Assembly (NCBI GenBank): GCA_027364825.1
Contig: DAHXOM010000126.1
Span: 1 to 7,450, forward strand
Direction of reading: 5' to 3'
From: a bacterium
GTDB lineage: Bacteria; JAMCPX01
Length of the DNA stretch: 7,450 nt
The notes beneath the pieces are model-generated. The model made no database searches, was not told the DNA's origin, and saw nothing but the letters and a program-made list of their open reading frames with translations. Below, one piece after another: positions 5,758-7,450 of the stretch (positions are counted from its first letter, which is position 1; every line of letters begins with the position of its first letter). A program made the translations under genes and the position numbers.

Positions 5758-7450
5758 AATGTACGGTTACCGTGCCGGATTGAACCCTTCCCGAAGGAAC
5801 TGCAGCACCTTTTGTATCGTGCATGGAGGTTACAATAATGGTTAAAGTAGTTGTACCGGGCGATGCGGCATAAAAAGTCAGGTTTGCAATATTAAACAAG
5901 CCCAGAGGATAATATTCGCTTGTCAATTGATTGGTTGAATTTATATCGATACCCGAGGATGTTGAATAGTAATTGGGTGCATTGGCAAATTCCGGTGTAT
6001 AAGCTACGCCAGGGTATCCCGAGCCACTGCCGCTGACCGATACAAAGTTTAAAATGCTTTGATTGAAGTTTATAAAGATATCGTAGCTGCCGAGCCCGTA
6101 AGCATGGGACGGGTCTATAAACACATTAATAGGTACGATAAACTGTGTACCGGCTGTTACCGTTGCACTCCCTATACCGATATTTGCAAGAGACAATGTT
6201 ATAACAGAGCTTGTTGCGGCGGTATTTCCAACATTATCGGATACCTGTGCGTTGACCGTGTATGTTCCGGTGCCGTTGCTGCCACTGCTCACGGGAAGTG
6301 TGGCAGACAGGGTACCGGTAGCGCTTACCCCTGTTGCTGCAACAGTGCCTGCAACGCCGTTTGCGTTAATACCGAAACTCGACGGGTTTACTCCGCTCTG
6401 GGAATCACTGTAATCAGCCTGGTACGGCAGGGTTACATTCGGATAGAGGTAATAGGGGAGATTGCCGCCTGATGCACTGCCAGATACAGGCTGGGCAATG
6501 GTCAGGGAAGGCGGCGTAGTATCGAGGGAAAAGGTCTGCGAAGCAGTACCGGTCGTGCTGTAGAACAGATCTGTTACAGATGCCTGGATGGTGTGCGTGG
6601 TTTGCGAACTTAGCAGTATGTTGCCCTGTGCCGTGAATGATGTCGGTGTTGATAGAAAACCGGAAAGTGTGCTGTTGACTGTTGTTGTAAAAGAACCTGT
6701 TACATTATTCCCGTCGGTCAGGATGTTATAGGTGTTCGGATTTAATCCAAGCTCATTGGTTGTATCCGAGAACAACACGCTTACATCTGCATTGGCAGAA
6801 CCTATATAACCTGATGGACTGAGAATAGTAACTGAAGGGACCGGTGGTTGAAATGTGAATGCAGAAGTTGCATTGCAGCACGGTCCGCTATTGGCAAAGC
6901 ATCTGTAAGAATTTATAGTGTGTGAACCTGAGGGTGTTATGTATTGTCCCATTGGTTCCTGGCATACTGTTCCTGTGGACATACCGCTGCTACAGAGCGG
7001 CGTAATATTCTTATTGTCCATGCTCACGGTAAATCCAGTGCCTGTTGTCCTGTAGTCATAGGCTATGGATATTGCAGGCAAAGGATCCTGTATCGTTGTG
7101 CCGTTCGCGGGATAATTTATTGCGAGTGCGGGCAAACTGCATGATGCCGACGTCAGTGTACCTGCATTGTCTTTAATTGTTGCGAACACATTGACACCGT
7201 CGCAGGTATTTAATCCGGTTATGGTACCTGTCGCACTATCGGTATTTATGGTTAATGAAGATGTAACAGTATTCGTATTGACTACCACATCGAGTGTAGA
7301 TGTATTAACCGGAGCGCTTGTGCCTTTGTAGGATATTTTAAGATTAAATGTGCCGTTGTAGGGATCCCAATCGGAGGCCTGACAATCTATAGACAGTATC
7401 GGCAGTGTTTTGTTATGCACAGTATTGTTGTTGGTACAGGAGAGTAATAG
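5756..7450 (-). CDS. Multi-domain lipoprotein with Ig-like modules and C-terminal cohesin-like domain, 5' end off the window
   Basis: The frame is open from the right edge to the TGA at 5758-5756, 564 visible residues. The first five are L-L-L-S-C, a convincing lipobox with the lipidation Cys encoded at 7438-7436, followed by a polar Asn/Thr stretch. The GTG at 7420 lies after this Cys, so it is not the start. The mature part is Thr/Ser/Asn/Gly-rich beta-sandwich sequence. Approximate modules (residues counted from the edge): two cysteine-bearing Ig-like segments (about 17-205), a third (206-308), and a bacterial Ig-like module (about 309-420) opening with D-T-T-P-P and closing with VSDNVGNT. 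The last module (about 421-564) reads like a cohesin: VTAGTQFIVPINV, then GLGSYDIFINFN, then LFNIANLTFYAASPGTTTL. Such proteins are lipid-anchored and usually exposed at the surface or in the periplasm. Function is unknown; protein binding or adhesion is plausible. Type I cohesins bind dockerins, but no dockerin protein is in the window. Confidence 0.8.
   Translation of the reverse strand, partial: LLLSCTNNNTVHNKTLPILSIDCQASDWDPYNGTFNLKISYKGTSAPVNTSTLDVVVNTNTVTSSLTINTDSATGTITGLNTCDGVNVFATIKDNAGTLTSASCSLPALAINYPANGTTIQDPLPAISIAYDYRTTGTGFTVSMDNKNITPLCSSGMSTGTVCQEPMGQYITPSGSHTINSYRCFANSGPCCNATSAFTFQPPVPSVTILSPSGYIGSANADVSVLFSDTTNELGLNPNTYNILTDGNNVTGSFTTTVNSTLSGFLSTPTSFTAQGNILLSSQTTHTIQASVTDLFYSTTGTASQTFSLDTTPPSLTIAQPVSGSASGGNLPYYLYPNVTLPYQADYSDSQSGVNPSSFGINANGVAGTVAATGVSATGTLSATLPVSSGSNGTGTYTVNAQVSDNVGNTAATSSVITLSLANIGIGSATVTAGTQFIVPINVFIDPSHAYGLGSYDIFINFNQSILNFVSVSGSGSGYPGVAYTPEFANAPNYYSTSSGIDINSTNQLTSEYYPLGLFNIANLTFYAASPGTTTLTIIVTSMHDTKGAAVPSGRVQSGTVTVH

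Noticed and set aside
6059..7144. Plus-strand cysteine-rich open frames opposite the large lipoprotein
   Set aside because: They are antisense shadows; the cysteines come from the complement of frequent Thr/Ala codons.

Overview
This 7.45-kb window looks like a chromosomal stretch of a Gram-negative bacterium, plausibly an anaerobic or syntrophic deltaproteobacterial-type lineage (Desulfobacterota). That placement is inference. It rests on the mix of Spy/ZraP-like periplasmic protein, lipoproteins, PaaH/PcaF-like beta-oxidation enzymes and an AMMECR1 protein, on AGGAGG-type ribosome binding sites and on moderate GC by eye. I see no insertion sequence, phage gene, tRNA, rRNA or CRISPR array.

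Layout. Positions 2-871 (+) hold the 3' part of a very cysteine-rich lipoprotein whose start lies before the window; its lipobox is visible at the very edge. Positions 872-1024 carry three consecutive stem-loops, the last of which is a good bidirectional terminator. Positions 1025-1471 (-) encode a small exported Spy/CpxP/ZraP-like protein with a methionine-rich tail and a terminal CPC motif. A 255-bp divergent region (1472-1726) with a clean palindrome separates it from a (+) pair: a PcaF/PaaJ-like thiolase (1727-2932) and a two-domain PaaH-like 3-hydroxyacyl-CoA dehydrogenase (3016-4569). Converging on this pair is a (-) group, read from the right edge: a large lipoprotein with Ig-like modules and a C-terminal cohesin-like domain (7450-5756, start off the window), a NUDIX hydrolase (5746-5324) that begins 9 nt after the lipoprotein stop, and an AMMECR1-domain protein (5208-4660).

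How the genes work together. The thiolase and dehydrogenase would catalyse the last two steps of a beta-oxidation round (3-hydroxyacyl-CoA to 3-oxoacyl-CoA to a shortened acyl-CoA plus acetyl-CoA). Their closest recognisable relatives act on dicarboxylic (adipyl-type) CoA esters from aromatic degradation. No hydratase, acyl-CoA dehydrogenase or CoA ligase is in the window, so the substrate is open. The remaining genes look like separate functions: cell-surface lipoproteins, an envelope metal/stress protein, nucleotide housekeeping and an AMMECR1 protein without its usual Memo and radical-SAM partners.

The points most worth a second look are the cysteine-cluster lipoprotein, the cohesin-like lipoprotein coupled to a NUDIX gene, the isolated AMMECR1 gene, and the fact that both edge genes are lipoproteins whose first in-window start codons are not the real starts. 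I did not find a clear previously undescribed multi-gene system.
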